This document shows, in pieces, positions 13,295 through 14,996 of a stretch of DNA of 14,996 bases. The translations under genes were made by a program, and so were the position numbers. Source of the stretch: JAIYDQ01 sp031411055 (lineage in GTDB: Bacteria > Planctomycetota > Planctomycetia > Pirellulales > Pirellulaceae). Below the pieces are notes generated by a model. That model was not told where the DNA came from and did not search any database. It saw only the letters and a program-made list of their open reading frames with translations. The stretch is taken from contig JANOAI010000353.1 in NCBI GenBank assembly GCA_031411055.1, positions 1 to 14,996 on the forward strand, read 5' to 3'. The number at the start of each line of letters is the position of its first letter. Within the stretch, counting starts at the first letter, position 1.

Positions 13295-14317
13295 CTACTT
13301 AATCGCCAAAATCGAGTCCAACGGCACCGAATTTCGAACAGCCGAAACCTCTTTGAATCCGGCGTTCTTCAACAAGTGATCATACTGGCTGAGCGTTCGC
13401 TCGGTGCCTTCCGTGCATATCAACATGTTTAAACTCTGCATCATGGCCCATCGCGGGCCGGTACGCGATTCTTCAATGATTTTCTCACCGATCAAGAGCC
13501 CACCACCGACCGGCAAGGCTTCATATATTCTCGTTAACAATAGTTCAATTTTCGGTTCCGACCAATCGTGGATGATCCGACCTAGATAGTAGAGATCGGC
13601 CGAAGGAAGTTTGTCGTGAAAAAAATCGCCTCCTTCGATCGCAATCCGATCGGCGACACCGGAATGTAAAACAATCTCGCGGGCTAAACCCAAAGCGTGA
13701 GGCAAATCAAAAACGGTCGCCCTAAGATGCGAGTATCGTTGACAAGCAGCAATGGCGAGATGTCCGGTTGCTCCCCCTAGATCTGCCAGGTGTTTAAAGC
13801 GAGTCAGATCGAAATTCTGAACGACATGCGGCGAGGTGATCATTCCAAAGCCATGCATCCCCATGAGGAACTCGTTCATCGCCTCGGGCGTCTGGAAGAA
13901 TTGCGAGAAAATGGGACCGTCCATTCCAAATGTTTGCTTCCAACGATGCGTCCCTTCACGAATTGCGTCTTCCATATGAGACCACATTTGCCACATCACT
14001 TGATTGGAATAGTTGATGTAACCGGTCATTCTGCGTGGGCTACTAGTGCACAGATAGGTCATCGCATCCGGTGTATTCAAGTAACGGTCTTCCGTGCGTG
14101 TGAGCAAGCCAATCGCGACACAACTGTCGAGCAAGGTCGCGAGAGCGGTTTGATTGCATCCCAGATCGCTCGCAAGCTGACCAAGTGAAGCTTCCCCTTT
14201 TTCCAGATAGTCGAAAACACCTAACGAGACGGCGGCGAACATGGTCTTGGAGCGACGGAAGGCTTCGAGTAATTCGAGCACGCGATCGGGTGAAGGAACC
14301 GTTAAATCTTGGGGCAT
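13295..14317 (-). CDS. COMT/ASMT-type SAM-dependent O-methyltransferase
   Basis: 340 residues from ATG 14317. The N-terminal 90 residues form the winged-helix dimerisation domain of the plant COMT / acetylserotonin-methyltransferase family (LELLEAFRRSKTMFAAVSLGVFDYL, then DLGCNQTALATLLDSCVAIGLL). The Rossmann part carries the SAM loop DLGGATGHLAIA (179-190), the acidic VFDLP (202-206) that holds the ribose hydroxyls, GDFF (230-233), and His250-Asp251-Trp252, where the family's catalytic base sits. Such enzymes methylate hydroxyls on small aromatic or polyketide-like substrates; the substrate is unknown. It is third in a minus-strand operon after the EboE-like and MoaD-like genes, 33 bp from MoaD, which suggests it tailors the metabolite handled by that set. 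Confidence 0.9.
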   Translation of the reverse strand: MPQDLTVPSPDRVLELLEAFRRSKTMFAAVSLGVFDYLEKGEASLGQLASDLGCNQTALATLLDSCVAIGLLTRTEDRYLNTPDAMTYLCTSSPRRMTGYINYSNQVMWQMWSHMEDAIREGTHRWKQTFGMDGPIFSQFFQTPEAMNEFLMGMHGFGMITSPHVVQNFDLTRFKHLADLGGATGHLAIAACQRYSHLRATVFDLPHALGLAREIVLHSGVADRIAIEGGDFFHDKLPSADLYYLGRIIHDWSEPKIELLLTRIYEALPVGGGLLIGEKIIEESRTGPRWAMMQSLNMLICTEGTERTLSQYDHLLKNAGFKEVSAVRNSVPLDSILAIK

Positions 14318-14350
14318 TGATTCTTTTCTTTTATTGAAAGGATTGAATTT

Positions 14351-14590
14351 CTAACCACCGCTAACCGGCGGGATAATGGCAATTTCTTCGCTACCATCGA
14401 GCGTGGCTTCTTCGTCCATGAATTTTTGATTCGCTGCAATTCGACTTGAAGCAAGTAAACTCGCCAAGTCAGGATATCGCTCAGCAATCTCTCGCCGCAG
14501 AACCTTGACGGTTGTGGGGACAGCGATGTTCAGTTCGATCGAGTTGCCACCAACACGCTGACGAGCGGCAGCAAAGAGCAAGATCTTCAC
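14351..14590 (-). CDS. moaD: MoaD/ThiS-type ubiquitin-like sulfur carrier
   Basis: 79 residues from a GTG at 14590. It has the beta-grasp sulfur-carrier layout: MKILLFAAARQRVGG, a central helix region (TVKVLRREIAERYPDL) and the essential C-terminal di-glycine in IIPPVSGG, where the last Gly is adenylated and thiocarboxylated. PPVSGG is typical of MoaD, which hands sulfur to MoaE in molybdopterin synthesis. No moaE or other moa gene is visible, so it may instead serve another sulfur-transfer reaction, as in thiamine, tungsten-cofactor or metabolite thiolation systems. The symbol reflects family likeness, not proven role. The start overlaps the stop of the upstream EboE-like gene by 4 nt (GTGA, 14587-14590). 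Confidence 0.82.
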   Translation of the reverse strand: MKILLFAAARQRVGGNSIELNIAVPTTVKVLRREIAERYPDLASLLASSRIAANQKFMDEEATLDGSEEIAIIPPVSGG

Positions 14591-14996
14591 TTCGTTACTT
14601 TCTTTCTAAAATAGCGCAATTCATCGGCAATTTCTTCGGCCAAAGGCCGTCCCTGCAACTCTTGGGGCAATACCGACCAAGCGTAAGTTTCAACCTCGAA
14701 GTGCCCTGTAAACGAATCGGTATTGGTACCAAGCACACTCAAGCACGTATCAATTTCGGAACGAGTCGTTCCGAGTTCTCCCACGCGTTCATAGAAAATG
14801 GGGACGTGAAAGTGAATTCTCCAAGTCCCGCTCAAAATACGCTCGTCTTGAACCGAAGCCAATAATTGCGGTAGGTCTTCATGAAGAATCGCTTGGCTTC
14901 CGCGAGTCGCTTGGACGGTTGTTTGATGAAGATAGCGATCTTCCGCAAACCGATTAAGATAAGCGATGGTCGATGCTTTTTGAGGGGTATCCATCG
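14587..14996 (-). CDS. eboE: EboE-type TIM-barrel protein, C-terminal fragment (runs off the window)
   Basis: Only the last 135 or so residues are present. The ATG at 14994 lies at the window edge and looks internal, because relatives are several hundred residues long. Recognisable EboE landmarks in order: FAEDRYLHQT (the family's F-A-D/E-x-x-YLHQ), WRIHFHVPIFYE, and HFEVETYAWSVLP before a final helix. EboE is a TIM-barrel (xylose-isomerase-like) protein of the ebo set, which is needed in cyanobacteria for moving the scytonemin precursor out of the cytoplasm; its own reaction is not known. It is upstream of, and overlaps by 4 nt, the MoaD-like gene. I identify it from memory of family motifs, not from a search. 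Confidence 0.78.
   Translation of the reverse strand, partial: MDTPQKASTIAYLNRFAEDRYLHQTTVQATRGSQAILHEDLPQLLASVQDERILSGTWRIHFHVPIFYERVGELGTTRSEIDTCLSVLGTNTDSFTGHFEVETYAWSVLPQELQGRPLAEEIADELRYFRKKVTK

Noticed and set aside
13790..14188. 132-codon + ORF inside the methyltransferase gene
   Set aside because: It is antisense to the SAM-binding and dimerisation domains and has no features of its own.
14351..14590. ThiS rather than MoaD
   Set aside because: Length (79) and the PPVSGG ending favour MoaD over the shorter ThiS, though the role remains open.

Overview
This window looks like a stretch of planctomycete chromosome, probably from the Pirellulales (Rhodopirellula-like) group. The basis is the mix of genes: an exported formylglycine sulfatase, a secreted SGNH hydrolase, a trypsin-like protease fused to a WD40 propeller, and a DUF1571 protein. 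It also has sparse Shine-Dalgarno sequences, roughly 50% G+C, and palindromic intergenic repeats of the kind I associate with that group. No 16S rRNA or other phylogenetic marker is present, so the assignment is an inference. I saw no tRNA, rRNA, CRISPR array, prophage or intact insertion sequence.

Layout. 1-1192 (-) is an exported sulfatase that runs off the left edge. It is divergent from an exported SGNH/GDSL hydrolase (1497-2264, +), followed by the 842-residue protease/WD40 protein (2323-4851, +). Tail-to-tail with that is mtnB of methionine salvage (4889-5536, -). A 356-bp non-coding stretch with two hairpin repeats follows. Then come a 63-codon membrane ORF (5893-6084, -) and, 2 bp upstream of it, aconitase acnA (6087-8810, -). 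A large gap (8811-9596) carries at least two nested palindromic repeat units. The next block is on the + strand: a PpiC-like exported foldase (9597-10844), a DUF1571 secreted protein (10980-11882), dapB of lysine/diaminopimelate synthesis (12108-12911) and a Cys-rich small protein overlapping dapB by 1 nt (12911-13276). The right end is a compact minus-strand operon, read right to left: the C-terminal part of an EboE-type TIM-barrel protein (runs off the edge), a MoaD-type sulfur carrier overlapping it by 4 nt, and a COMT/ASMT-like O-methyltransferase (13295-14317).

How they fit together. acnA, dapB and mtnB are housekeeping metabolism. The sulfatase, SGNH hydrolase, protease, foldase and DUF1571 protein are all predicted to be exported, which suits an organism that handles sulfated or esterified polymers. 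The most promising candidate for an undescribed system is the right-hand operon. EboE belongs to the ebo set, which is linked to moving secondary-metabolite precursors across the inner membrane. Its coupling here to a ubiquitin-like sulfur carrier and a small-molecule O-methyltransferase suggests a tailoring and trafficking module for an unknown metabolite, but the decisive upstream genes lie outside the window.
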